Source of the DNA: Casuarina equisetifolia
Lineage: Eukaryota; Streptophyta; Magnoliopsida; Fagales; Casuarinaceae
NCBI GenBank assembly: GCA_028551475.1
Contig: CM052362.1
Location: forward strand, 1,496,166 to 1,560,165
DNA: 64,000 nucleotides
Reading direction: 5' to 3'
Shown here: piece by piece, positions 12,191-25,310 of the stretch
Layout of the letters: each line of letters starts with the position of its first letter
Position numbering within the stretch: the first letter of the stretch is position 1
Notes under the pieces: generated by a model
Seen by the model: only the letters and a program-made list of their open reading frames with translations
What the model was told of the DNA's origin: nothing
Database searches by the model: none
Translations under genes and position numbers: made by a program

Positions 12191-14374
12191 CACTGGTCGG
12201 ATCTTCTTGTTGAGGCTGTATGTTACTAATGCAGGAAACTTCACAAGCATGTTGCCAATGGCATCATCTCGAACACCTAGATCCTGAAAAAATCGTACCT
12301 TCACAAAGAAAGACAAAATAAAATCAATATTATAGTCATATGGAATTATGATATTTGAAATATCATAGAATTCAAAGAAAGAATTCATTGTACATGCTGT
12401 TCAAGAATCATTATGGGAAATTGATATCAAGGGAGAGAAACTCATTGGATGAGACCAACATTAGCAGACAAAATCCAATCAAAAGAATTCAACTAGCTTG
12501 TAGAAGTTAACCCCTGTAATAATATCAGATTTACAAGAACATCCAAGCACATCTACAATAAAACCAGTAGAGAATACCTTTGGTACAATGGTCATCTCCA
12601 AATCAACACAGAAGATGATTGGTTTAACCATAAGCATTCTCTTCATACCATCTCGTGAAATCCCATGGTAGTACAAATACTTAACAAGAGGCTTCCACCG
12701 CTCCTCAATGCTACAGCCCATCAAATATGGTTTAAATGCTAGCAACTTGCCAACCTCCTTGGTAGAAAGGCCAAATTCCCTTAAATAACTAGCCTGGTGA
12801 ACATGAGCAACATCTCACTTAATGTCTGTACAAACTGGTCAGCCATCAAGAAAATATACTTAAGTGAAACCAACATACTCAACTAGGATCAATGATTTCT
12901 CAGAAATTACTTCTGCACCATGTTTCAATTGCTTTTAATCCTATAATTTTTCATAATGAAAACAGTGAGTCAATGAGACTCCAAAGTTACGAAAGAGAAC
13001 ACGGGAATTGGATACCTTTGCATTCATTTCTTCCATAGTAGAATAGCCAAGTACCCTGGGATAATCGAATACCATTGTTCCAAAATCCTTCTCACTCATT
13101 CCCATATCCAAGTAGAACTGGACACGTGCTTTCACTTCGTCCATGCTGTAAGACAACAACTGGGGACACCGGCTCACTACAAAACCCACCCAATCCCTCC
13201 TAACTCCATTGCTCTCGAGATACTCAACAATTTCATCCAATTCTTCATTGTCACGCTGCAAAATATTCTCTCCAGCTTTTGTGAGTGCAACCCCAAGAAA
13301 CTCCCCCTTCACATTAATTGACTTCAACCACTCAACAAAACGTCTTATTGATTCAATTCTCCCCCTTGACATGCAAATCAGCTTTCCAATTTTTGGATAC
13401 GACACTGAATTATGTTTCAACCACCTATATACAATTCAGGAAACATATTTCAACATACTACGCCTTTAATCCCATCTGCCACTACGAATATAAATTCAAA
13501 AACAGAGATAAATAACTACCTGGTATCAAACGGGAGGCAATTTTCAGTTTCATTCAATTAGTCAGCATAAATTTAAAAACTTCATGTCATAACAGCACAA
13601 ATAACATCATGTAAGCACGATCATACAAACAACAAAGCGTCATTGATTTTCCTCTGACTTGTACCTTATAACTGGCACTACATTTGAGTCCTGAATCACG
13701 GTTTTGGCCCGGAAATTGAACGTGGTCTCAGAGAACTCAGGCAAGCGCTTCATGGCCGCAGCCTCGATCATAACATAATCGATGAAAGGACCCAACCTGT
13801 TGGTCAAATTAGTGGCGTAGGTGATTCCAAACTTACCGTTTCGCATGGCCTCCTTGAAAATCTCAACCGTGACCTTGCGCCGAATCTCGAGCGCACGCAT
13901 TATGATTTTCTCATCCTCGCTGTCAGCTTCACTCTGGGCTTTTCCCTGGAACAAGGTTCGTAGAGGCGGCAGAGAGGTATTGACATCTGGATCACCAGGG
14001 GACTGGACGTAGATGGACCCTGGGAACTGTGGGGTGCGTTTGGATGCGAGAGAGAGCTGCAAAAGCTTGAGCTTTTCTTCATCTTCTTGCTCTTCTTCGG
14101 CAGAAACAGAGTGATCATGATGTTGGGGCATGGAAACAGGGTCTTGGGGGTGGGACTGGGAGAGGTGGCGGAGGAGGACGGCAGTGGACTTGGAGTTTTG
14201 TCTTCGGAGGGTGTGGTCTTGGATATGGTGGTCGCTGCGAACACAGGCGAAGATGGTGAAGATGGGATTCGGGCGGGGTAGGCATGGTGGTGGAGAGTGG
14301 AAGTGACAGCGGGATGGGCATGAAAGCATGATATTTGTTGGGTTGGGAAAGGAATGGCCGGAGGGGATTGGCAC
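12191..14374 (-). CDS. mTERF-domain protein, EMB2219/MTERF2-like, 3' end missing
   Basis: Organelle nucleic-acid-binding protein of the mitochondrial transcription termination factor family; in Arabidopsis the closest family member I recognise is embryo-essential EMB2219 (MTERF2), a chloroplast protein. Exons on the minus strand: 14374-13665, 13424-13016, 12793-12578 and 12298-12191, all with GT/AG introns and matching phase. Translation starts MPIPSGHSF; an alternative start MLSCPSRC lies at 14326. The N-terminus is rich in Ser, Pro and Arg like a transit peptide. mTERF helices follow, for example DWVGFVVSRCPQLLSYSMD, DFGTMVFDYPRVLGYS, KLLAFKPYLMGCSIEERW and AIGNMLVKFPALVTYSLNKK, each with the usual P-x-L/V-L pattern. 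The exon ending RPV at 12191 is followed by a good donor (gtttgt). The family needs about 150-200 more residues, which should lie in or beyond the gap. No internal stop is seen. Confidence 0.88.
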
Positions 14375-15742
14375 TGGCCGGAGTTGGGTGGAAGATAATG
14401 CTCTGTTCTTGAGAAGTTGGGAGGCTGAAAGCTATGGATAGATGTCTGGAGGCATTTTCCGTGTAAAGCAGCATTCGGGACCTTTTGGAGCTCATGATAC
14501 TTGAAATATCCTGTTGGTAATACAAAAGAATTAATTTTTTATTGAAAATTTATCAAATATTTTGGAGCTCATGGTACTTGAAATATTCTGTTGGTGATAT
14601 AAAATAATTAATTTTTATTAAAAATTTATCAAAAATAATAAAAATTATTTAATATGATATCAAATATCATAATTTAAGCTAATAAGATATTTTTAATACA
14701 TATGATATCACTCAGATGGAATTCATAATACCTTATGATGATTACAAGGCAAATATTAGAATTTTATTCTTTTTTCAATTAAGTAAAGAAAATGTGGAGG
14801 ATATCAAATAGACAAAGGAGACTTAAGATGACTAGTAACTTTACGGAGTTAGTAGTAAACTGACATAGTATTTTAAAATTCCTGATTTACGAAAATAAAG
14901 TTCTATTACTATACATGTTTAAGCGTAAAACATATTCATTATATCACTCATAAAATTCATAATTTCAGCTTGTAATGATTGTGATGATGTTAAAAATATC
15001 TCTCATTGTTATGAAATACTTTATGTATAAAAAAAATTACATCCTTCCTTATTGCTCACAAGAAAGGATGGATTTTAACTGCTTCTCTGTTAATCTCTCT
15101 TCATCTTCTGGTAAAACTAAGTTGAAGGTCTTCTCAGTAACACCAAAAATGCAGAAGCTTTGAGGATCCTAAAAAGGATTATGCAGTATGAACTGCAGCC
15201 ACCAACTTCCCCCAACTTCAAACATATTCAGTTGGAAAACCCGTTCAGAAAGTTAAGAATGAGTATAACCCTCTTTTTTCTGTCTTTTCTGTCTTAACTT
15301 TGGTCCTTCCCTTTGTCTGAACCAAGATAAGAATCTCATTTCAATGAAACAGCCTTGACAATTACAATTTACATTCCACAAGAGGACCAGAGACAAAAAA
15401 TCAATTACAACTAAAATTTGTAGCTTGTTCCACCATGAGCGCGCCATCACACAAATAAGGACCATGTGACACCCTTTAAGGCTTCTTCCAAATATCCTCT
15501 GTCCACACCCATCACAATAGCTCTTACCATCCTGAAGACAAAACGGATTTCATGAAGCCAGAGAGTCAGTCTTCCTTAAGAGAATTTTGATGTCCTGCAA
15601 GCCCCCCAGTTCAAAAATGGATTTGAAATCATATTTAGCTCCACAACAAGACGGGTGCACGTAGAGAACTGGCAAAAACAAATAGTCAAGTGGGAAGCCC
15701 GGTGTATTATTGACAAAGAATCAAGAACATCCAACCTCTGTT
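14375..15742. other. Intergenic region between two minus-strand genes
   Basis: The right part (about 15250-15742) probably contains the 3' UTR of the receptor kinase; the left part (14375-14520) the 5' UTR and promoter of the mTERF gene. In between, 14510-14610 repeats 'ggagctcatg(a/g)tacttgaaatat(c/t)ctgttgg' twice, about 70 bp apart. No other gene is supported. Confidence 0.5.
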
Positions 15743-18700
15743 CTAGTCTTGATCTGGTCTCTCTACATCTTGATCATCAGATGGTTCTGGGAATATCTCT
15801 TTCGAATGGCGTCTGCGTGAGGATGAGTGATCCCCTCCACCATTTTGGCCGCTTGTTTGTGAACCTGTAGTTCCCGACTGTTTTAAACTACTTCCTCCTT
15901 CGGCTTTGTAAGCTGAGGCTGCTGGGATAACCGTTACATCGGATGAGCTTTGGCGCCAGCTTCCAAACAGAGCAGCATTCCATGACCCTCTAGAAGATGT
16001 AGTTCTAAGCCTGGCAGAGCCTGAGTTTTCTTCCCTGACCACCTTCAAAGGATTTTCCAAAGCCTTGAGGATGTGTCTCATGAAAGGACGCCTTGAAGGT
16101 TTAGGATTTAGGCATGACCGGGCAACAACGGCCATCGCCCACACTTCCTCTAATAAATCCTCATCTATAATCAGGGAAGGATCCACAATTTTTGTCACGA
16201 GGTCCTTGTCGTATATACTGATGTATGGTAGCGTATGTTCTAACCATTCCTTGACTTGGGCATCACTAGAGGCGCTGATTCCAAGTTTACCAGTTACTAA
16301 CTCAAGTAACACCTTGCCAAAGCAGTAAACATCGTAGGAACATACTGACGTCAGAGAACCTGATCATTGGAGAAACAATATTTCAGTACTTCAAATTCAA
16401 TTTAAGGGAAAAACTTAAATTATAGGTTACACACTCCTCCAAATGTAATTAATTTTAAGCTTTTAAGCATTTCTCTTCTCTGCTTTTCATTTTTCTCGCC
16501 AGTGCAGGCCAGGCAAACTGCAACATTCTATAGAAACAATCAATAGGAATGACAAGCTAAGAACCTATCTATTGCTAGCAAATGTCACAAAATCAAATCA
16601 TAATGAATCAATTAGGATCCAGGATCGCTTGATTCAATTTTAAATAATCTTACATCTCAATCAGACAAAGAGAAGTATTGACCACCCAACCCAGAAACAA
16701 TTTGACAACCAACCACCACTAGTTCATGCCAAAGGCGTCCCCCTTTAAACCCGTCAAAATGCCAAAGGACACGCAAATTCTTGCTTCTAAATGTTATTGT
16801 AAGACTACGGATGAAATGACCAGGACTGCAACTTTGACTAACCACGTGCATAGGCTATATCATTTAGACAAAGAGAAAAACGATTTCCTCACAGATAGTA
16901 CTGGTGCTATCCCTGTAAAGCTTGAGTAGTATAGATTATAAAGAGACATAAGCTGGATAAAAGGCTAAATAAAGTCAAGAGATAAGCAAACGGGTATTTC
17001 TACTCAAACAGATCCTATAATGATCATAATAACAATAATGATCACAATAAATCCTAATAACAAGGAGAACAACGACAGTAACAAAGCATCTATGAAACAA
17101 ACGGATTCGAAAATCAGTAAGCTCTATAGCAAATATGCACTTACCAGAACTGCCCAGATCAGATGAAGACCTGCACATAATATGAGAAAATTATTATGAT
17201 AATGTCATCCTAGATACGTATAATCTTCATAAAGTCAAAGTAAATGTTCATAAAATTTAAAAGAAATGGGGCTATAATTTGCTACGTACACTACAAAATG
17301 TAATACAGAATTATTGTTGAAAAATAGAAGCCAACGACAACAGTTACTAGTTAATTTGGTCAGTGAATATTGTTAATTTTGAAAGTATAATAAAAATGCT
17401 ACTCTTGCTCCAGGTTTAGCAAACAACAATTGGTCAGACATTTCATTAGCAGGCATGTCATTACTGTTCTCCAACAAACACCATTGACACCCCATTTCAA
17501 TTACTGAACCCTTCATCAAGTCCAATATCAAGAAAGAAGCCTCATGAGGCATGATAAAATATCACAAAAAACAGTGTTGAATCAGGTACAATATCAATGT
17601 GAAACATTAAACATTAGAAACTAGACAAGTGAGTGAATTCAAACAAATAATTGGCATTATATATTGTTCTTCGAAATAATAGGCATTATATTGCTTCAAT
17701 AAATATTATGGAACATATTTGATTCAATCAATGGGTACTTACTGTGGCAACCGCAGCAATCTGGTAATCCTGCTTTGATGAGTATCCCCTTCTTGAGCAC
17801 AGACCTCGCTCAGGCTACCAAGCCGAACTTCAAATTTATCATCCAGAAGTATACTGCTCGCTTGAACATCTCTTCATAAACCAAAAGAAACAAAGTTACT
17901 AGTTACACCATCAATTACAAACTATCCTACTATAAAACAGTGAAAAAAATCATCTAATAGACAGGAAAGCCAGTTGACTTCTGATCTAGTTACATTTTTC
18001 TTATCAAGCAACTTTCTCAACATTCTTATCACTATTGCCCAACAACTTTTCCCTCAAATAGGAATCATCAAGTGTTTCTGTTCTCTTGACAATTTCAGTT
18101 ATTCCCAAACATCGCACCCAATCCATCAGTTGCAAAACTAATCAAAGGTTTCAACTTAGTAAGGTAAGGTTGAAAATAACACGAATTGAAATGATTTTGA
18201 CCAGATAAGTTTCTACCAAACAAGAAGTCAAGTGAACTCAACAGCTTTGTAATTTCCTAGAGTTCAAGACAAAGTTTATCTAGAAAAGGAGAAACTAGAT
18301 CCCTCCATATATTTTCCTCCAATCCCATATTGTTTATTTAGAATTTTGTTCATAATCTGCCACCACTGTCATTTGACTCTGATTTTATTGAATATCTAAT
18401 CAGCTGTCAAGTTTGACACATTCACAACGTGTGATTTCCCATCTCAAAGATATCATAGGCAACTCCTACAATTCCTAGTCAATTGTTGAAGCTTACTAGT
18501 TATATAATTAGATTAAGCAGCAAGAACAACCATAATTTTCAGAACATCTCATGGTTGTATTTCTTTCTAATTTTGCAGCCTCTATTAACACTCATAACTA
18601 CCATATTGCAGGAAAAGTTATCTCTCTCTGGGTAGCAAGTAACAGTCCTTCAACGAACTGTGAGACGTACGTCAAAAAATCTAGAGATTCAAATATGAAA

Positions 18701-20811
18701 ATAAAATCAGATTCTGATCTCAGGACTGGCAGTTAATACAGTGAATTGGCAATAACGAATTATTAGTTAACAAATGAAGGGGGGGGGGTTTTTAGACATA
18801 TCCAAGATTTCAGAAGAAACAACTGACAAGAAATGGAACATGACAAGAAATGAGTCTTGAAATACCTGTGCACAAGCGCAGGAGAACACTCATGCAGGTA
18901 ACACAAACCCTCTGCTGCTCCTATTGCAATTTTCAGTCTTGTTATCCAATCCAATGACTGTAAACCATCATTGTCTGAATCATTTTTCCTGTACAAGGAA
19001 TTTGACAGGTCTCCATTTGGCATATACTTGTAGACGAGGAACTTCTCGTGCTCATTCTCTAAGCAATGTCCCAAGAAGGGAACCAACCGTGTATTTGAAG
19101 TCTTACTGAAGAAATCCAATTCCATAAGGTATGCTTCCTTTCTAATAGTGCGAAAATCTATCCTCTTAATGACCACAGGAATCCCATTTTCCAAAACGCC
19201 CCGGAACAAATCCCCTGAGTGGCCTTGTTTTATGAGGTTTTTTTCATTAAAATCAGATGTTGCTTGAAGCAGCTGCTGATAAGTGAATGCGTCTCCCAAA
19301 CTGGAAAAGTTAAGAACTACTCCAGAAGGAGGTGCACCCCCCACGGCAGGAGCTGGCCCCTCGCCAGCTCCTCTTTGAACCGGAGCACCTTTTTTCTTGC
19401 GGTTGCAAAGGAGTAGCAGTATCAACAATAAAACCAGAAGCACAAAACCACTTCCCCCTAAAACTGAGGCCAATATAATTGTATTTCTCTTACTTTTTCC
19501 AGGATTTCTGGCTGCAGGAGGTTCCGTGGGATTTGGAATGGGAAGTCCAAAATTATCAAAAGTCAGATTCCTCTCTGCATAGAATGATGAGCACTCTACC
19601 AAAGTCCTTTGACCCGACACATTTCGAAGGCAATTGCTTTCAAGTGACACATTACGAGGCACATAGTCCGGAACACTACCCTCAAAGTAATTTCCAGAGA
19701 GATCAATGGAACTGAATCCACTCAGCAAAGTCGTGAGATCTCCATAAAACTTATTCTGAGAAATATTAAGTACTGAAGAAGCGCCACTTGTGTTGGTGCT
19801 CGAATTTGGTAGCAGGCCCGTGAAATTATTCACGGATACATCAAGCAAACGCAACTTGGGCATTGACCACAAACCACCAGGAGGATCACCCGTAAAATTG
19901 TTGTGTCTCAGAACTATGGACTGCAACTGCGTCAGACTCACAAACAGATTTTCCGGCAACGACCCACTGAGGGAATTGTCACTGATTATCATATGCTGCA
20001 AATTCCTCAACCCTCTCAAATCCCCTGGCAACGACCCGGACAAAGCATTGAAGCTGAGATCAAGGTCAACCAAACTACTAAGGTCCCCGAGTTGAGCAGG
20101 TATCGGAGACGACAAACCATTGCTAGAAAGATTCAAATATTGAAGCTTTACAAGTGTCCCAATGCCTGAGAGAATCGACCCCGAGAAATTATTCGACGAC
20201 ATATCAAGAACAGAAAGATTTCCAAGCGACGAGAATGACGAAGGAATCGATCCAGTAAGCGAATTGCTCGAAAGATCAAGAACCAAAAGACGCAACAATT
20301 GACCCAAAGTATCTGGAATCTTCCCAGTGAGATTATTATGAGAAAGGAATAAACTAGTTAAATTGGTCAAATTTCCAAGACTCGAAGGAATCGCGCCTTG
20401 AACAGAACAATACCGTAGATCAAGCACTTGGAGAGCGCCCATCCGAAGCCCGAACCACTCAGGAATCTGGCCGGGAAGCAAGAAATTTGAAGCATTGAAC
20501 GACGACAAGAACGTAAAATTGGCCAAAGCGTTGACAGCAAACTGAGGGTTCCCCTTGCCCCGCCGGGTTCTCTGAAATCCAGAAATGTTCAACCCAATGA
20601 CACTACCATTGAAGCAGCTCACACCCTTCCAGCCAGAGCAGGGGTCTGTCTTCCGAGGCCACTCCCTGCTTCTCAACCCTAATGACGATCTGAGTTCGAA
20701 GAGAGCAAGGAACTCAGTACGCGAACTCAGTGGCTCCGACTGTTCTAATGTGGACTCGAACAGCAATAATAACAAGAACCCGAACGATACTATACTTCGC
20801 CGATCCACCAT
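15743..20811 (-). CDS. LRR receptor-like protein kinase (At2g16250-like), predicted pseudokinase
   Basis: Plasma-membrane receptor-like protein of 905 residues. Exons on the minus strand: 20811-18866, 17871-17743, 17170-17145 (26 bases) and 16359-15743; all GT/AG, phases match. Residues 1-24 form a signal peptide, then an LRR N-terminal cap with DPCSGWKGVSC, about ten LRRs (125-390), a Cys pair (394, 407), and a membrane segment at 443-470 followed by CNRKKK. The kinase-like domain starts near 508. The ATP-lysine is present (VVIK, K549) and HRD is kept (648-650), but the glycine loop reads KQGHSGDLF, the catalytic-loop Lys and Asn are Q652 and S655, and the DFG position is LGS (666-668). Catalysis is therefore unlikely and a scaffold or co-receptor role is inferred. 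The tail after residue 810 is Ser/Gly/His-rich. No lesion is visible; the start is the first Met before the signal peptide. Confidence 0.92.
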
Positions 20812-21400
20812 GGCTTATGAACACCAACCCAAAGATCCAAACATGCCTATATCACTCCCTCTCCGTCTAGCTCTCTTTCTCTCACCTATGTACGCAGAAC
20901 AAGTGTATGTATCTTTGACTCAAAGAATCACAATCTGACATACCCAATACACCCAAATGCATTTTTTTTTCTCTCTCCTCTTGAAATCCAAAATTTCTTA
21001 CCTCAAACTTCGGTTCTTCAAACCACTATTCTCGACTGTTGACAAATCTATACCACTTTTCTCCTCTCGCTTTTTCTCTCATTTTCCTCGCCCCCTCTTG
21101 TCTCTCTCACTGCAAGTCCCTATTTCTCTCTGTACCTACTCTACGAATCATTCAGTTTCTTCGGTTGACGAAAGAGAGAGAGCGAAAGAACAGAGCAAGA
21201 GAGAGAAAAAAATCTTTAAAAATTTGGGAAACGGAAACGAAAGAAGTTAAAATAAGAACACCGATTTAGAGAGAGAAAAAAAAAAAAACAAACGCCGGGT
21301 CAAGATTCAAGAACAGCTTTGAACTACCACCTCTCCCTCTTCCCCAGTAGAGCACAGCTTTGCTCAACCTGTAGTGCAGCTCACCCATTTATGACTCCAT
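20812..21400 (-). promoter_or_regulatory. 5' leader and promoter of the LRR receptor kinase
   Basis: Immediately upstream of the start codon (minus strand) is a purine-rich region with many GAGA runs (20855-20885, 21060-21120) and a CTCT run at 21165-21210 read from the gene's strand. Such GA/CT tracts are frequent in plant 5' UTRs and core promoters. The transcription start cannot be fixed. Confidence 0.45.
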
Positions 21401-21610
21401 AAAAGCTCAAAAACTTCAGTGCGTGGCCTGAGCCGCGAAAATCCAAGTGGGAGCGGCAGGCGCGAGCCACTGAGTCAGGGTCCAGGCCGGTGGCTGTGTG
21501 GTCTGACACGGAACCTGGTGCCGCGCAGCTTGTGTCCCAGCAGGGGTTTGACCTCCGTGTATCCCGCCCACTCCAGCTAAGCCCAATCCGCAACCAATGC
21601 TCATTACTCT
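21401..21610. other. GC-rich island, function unknown
   Basis: About 200 bases with much higher GC than the surroundings, including 'agctaagcccaatcc' (site II/telo-box-like AAGCCCAA) and 'aaccaat' (CCAAT). It could be the distal promoter of the receptor kinase or a gene remnant. The open frames on the minus strand have no recognisable domain. Confidence 0.3.
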
Positions 21611-24600
21611 CTCTTGCCATATAATATAGTAGACAATTTATGAGAGGCATGCATTTTCTTTTTCAATTTTTGTTTGGTTGCCCCGAAAATATAGTTTTTC
21701 ATTTTCTTTTGTATGGTGGGGCTGCTTGGAATGAAAAAGTTAAACAAAGATGGCTTTTCCAATAGGCAGGAAAGCAATGGAATACGTGTCATTCTTGGAG
21801 AGATCCTTTTCTTTAGTAATATCATCATCAGTTGCCTCCTTTACGTTGACTTGCTGTTTTTTCATCTTTCAAAAGAAAGATCATAATGGGTTTTTAGAGT
21901 GATTCAATGTATATCTTGATTTAGAAATTGTGTTTTTATGTATATTATATAGATGCTGATGAATGCATCAAAGTTAGCATATTTCATGTGATTTCTAATT
22001 TATTATAGGATATTTTTATACGCAAATAAATTACTATCCTTTATAGGCTGATTTGCATATAAATATTGTTGATAAATGTCTAGCTTACTCACGAGTAAGA
22101 TAATTTTACTTTGTTTTTCAATTGTCAAGGCACATGGGCTCTCTTTGCTGATAGAGTTTGTGAAAATAACATATGTTTTCATAAATTAATCATCCCAGTA
22201 GATACTATAGTTTGATTAATTTGATCTTAAATATGTTAAATTTGGTTAAAAATAATAAGAGAAATTCAAACTTAAAATACTTATTTGATGAAATATTTTA
22301 TATAAATTCTTTTTGTGATCTCAACTACACCCAAGAACTTGTATGAAATTCTTTTCTACACGGATTTAACTCTTTCCTGCAAGACCATCTGTCTCAAACA
22401 CATCTGGTTTTACTGTTGAGGCCTGCATTTTCGTGGAACAAAAAGCTGGATTCTGCACTGCATTTTACTTTCGTCCTCTTTTATCGAAGGCAATTTATGA
22501 ACTTCTTTACTGCTTCTTACCGTGTAGCAGTCAGCTTCTGCTGCACCCCGGGGGGGAGAGAGATCCAACGAGATCCAACGAGATCCACTCGCCATAAATG
22601 CCTTTAAAAACATTAAATGTTAAAAAATGTGGGATAAATGTTTTATTTTGTCTAAATTTTGTTAAATATTTTTTGTATCATATAAAATTACTTTATTCTT
22701 GAATTAATCTTGAAAAAAGAAAGATAATATTGTTCATGTAAAGTTAAAACTTAACTATAATAAAAAGAATAACATTTTAACAATATATGAGTGAGTAAGT
22801 GAATTAAAAAAAAAAAAAGGTTACATCTTGTGTAGCTTCCACGTGACAAGTGAATTTAATATAGTCATCCACAACTAATATGCCAAATTAATCTCATAAG
22901 TTGTACAACTACTTCCCTGTTGAATTTAATTTCTTAAAGTGTGTTGACATTTGTCACTGTCCGTCGACATATGAGTAGCTGACGTTGTCAAATCAATAAT
23001 AGTTCTCTCGAATCACATTTAATGTGAGAGAAGTAACCCATTGAATATGGTTTCCAAACATTTCGAGTGTAAGGACCGACAAGATTTTCCTAGATTTTGC
23101 ATGTCCAAGAAAAATTTTTGTCAGGAAATGGTACGTATATCACATTATTATGTCATACCAAATTTTTTTTTTCTGATGGTCTCTTTTTTCTTTTTCTTGA
23201 TTAAAAATGATGTCTTTGTTCAATAAATTTCCATCTTTTTTATGACAAGAAGACAAAAAAAACAGTGTCGTTTCAAGTTCTCTTCCTCTTCAAGAATTTG
23301 GACAGTTGAGCAGAAACGCAACTTGATTGATGTAGTCCTTGCTCTGTCTGTTCTCCAAACAAGTAATAAATTTCAAATAATTGGCACTTGTTCAAATCAG
23401 CAGAAGACTTTTTTACTTTTCAAAAATAGTTATAAAAAAAAAGAGTGATTGAAAATTGTGGTTAAATTCCAAATATTCTCTAAAATTCTGCAATTAAACA
23501 TATATTTTGTTTTTATTTCTCAGATTTAAAAAAATTCTAAAAAAAGTTCTAAAAAATTAAATCTGAAATATGATGATAGTGGAGGTCAACTAGAGGTAGT
23601 GGTCAAAACACTTTTTTATGTCTGTCACAGTGGATCTCCTTATGGCGAAGGTCCCAACATGGCAGCAGCAATCATAAATGACGGCAACATTAAGAAAAAA
23701 GGTACAACAAAGCAAAGAAGAAACAAGTGGGAACCACTAGTGGCACGTGACGATCTTCCCTTTTTCAAATGGATCCATTCACTTGGTCTAGCAATTGACG
23801 AAGTCAGACCGTAGACTGAACAACAGTATTAGATTATCGAAAACCCGTTGATTTCTGGTTACTTTTTTTACTTGATCTAGTTACGGTTTTTAATAATTTT
23901 AAATGGTAATACAACAATCGTCATGTTGGGTTCCCAAAGATGAAGGCGAAGATGGAGCGAATCAGATAACCACCAAGTGTTTCTTTATTTGGAGTAGGAG
24001 GTGTTGTTGGCAAGTTAAGGTTATAATTTATTAGAAAAATTAATCTTTATTTAAAATCATTTTGTTTGCTTATAAAGAAAATTTGAGGTATGTTTACTAG
24101 GTATGAAACGTATCATCTCAATTCAAGCATGAGTTAATCCTCAAATAACGAAATGAGATTGTAGTAAAAATTATAGAAATTCAATCACACTTAAAATGTG
24201 ATTTTTAGTGTCATGTTAAAAAGTTAAAATTATAACATATTATATCAAGGTATTTATTATAAAAGACATGTAATTATATTACTTTTAACATGTTTAGTAG
24301 GAAAACATAAAAATTCATGCATCTAAGTTTTTGAGCAACAGAGTGCTATACTTGAAATATAATGTATAATACTATGATAAAAAATATGTTTCATCTTTTT
24401 TTCTTTTTTAACACATGCACTCAATTTAAATAATTGTGTGTCAAATTTGAGGCGAGATGCCTTGTCAACATTTGCTATTATTTAACTAGTTAAATTGAAT
24501 CATTAAAAAATTAAGACATTCTTATATATAGAGAATACTAAGTTAAAATATTGATAACATAATATATAGTTCTAACAATTAAATCAAGACAATCCCATAT

Positions 24601-25199
24601 TTGAAGGGATAAGATTAGGCCAACATAACTTGGTTTTTTTTTTTTTTTGGTTGATCATTCATCGTTGATAGAACATACAAAACAAAAAACCAATGATATC
24701 TTTCATTTATTTTCCAGGAAACCAAACAGATCCCAATATATTTTTAATTCCTAGATGTTACGTAGACAACATGAACTCCACGAAAACTAACTTTTCCTAA
24801 CTTTTTAAATTCTTAATAAAAGCAAATACCTCTCGGTGTCGATGTGAACCGAGTTTTTAACGCATTCGGATGATGTGGACGGAGTCGGTCTCCGGTGGCT
24901 TTTTGACTCGTCAAAATTATTGAATCGGTCAACTGCAGCTTTCCGCGTAGGCGCACTCCACTTGGTCCCTTCCCCCCGACGTCGGCCGCCAGGCGAAGAA
25001 AATTATGAAGATCCAAAGCTTGTTTTAGACCCCACACATTTGGATTTTCTGTGAATTCGACAACACTTCAATTTCAAGACCTTCGTGTCCATATTGCACT
25101 ACTATGGACTGTTGTTCTTTTAACGTTTTGTACACTTGACAACTATATATTGGCGAGAATTTTATATATGAGTTAGAATTGTATCTTTTAATAAATATT

Positions 25200-25310
25200 T
25201 TCATTATTAATGTCTTAACTCATAATCAGTCTCATTGGTTATGGGTTCAAGTCCCCTTCCTACTCCTCGTGCATATATAAAAAATGTCTTAGCTTACAAT
25301 GTTATGGTAG
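25200..25310 (+). repeat. Possible tRNA-derived SINE relic
   Basis: The text 'gggttcaagtcccc' at about 25242-25255 fits the internal B-box consensus GGTTCRANTCC of RNA polymerase III genes. About 40 bases upstream 'cttaactcataatcagt' resembles a decayed A box. It is followed by a T/A-rich tail. No tRNA cloverleaf can be folded, so a SINE remnant is the more likely reading. Low confidence because only one box is convincing. Confidence 0.25.

Noticed and set aside
13209-14281. Plus-strand open frames over the mTERF exons
   Set aside because: Antisense shadows; mTERF motifs and splice sites fix the minus strand.
25200-25310. tRNA gene
   Set aside because: The B-box-like word is good but no acceptor, D or anticodon arm can be paired; kept only as a possible SINE relic.
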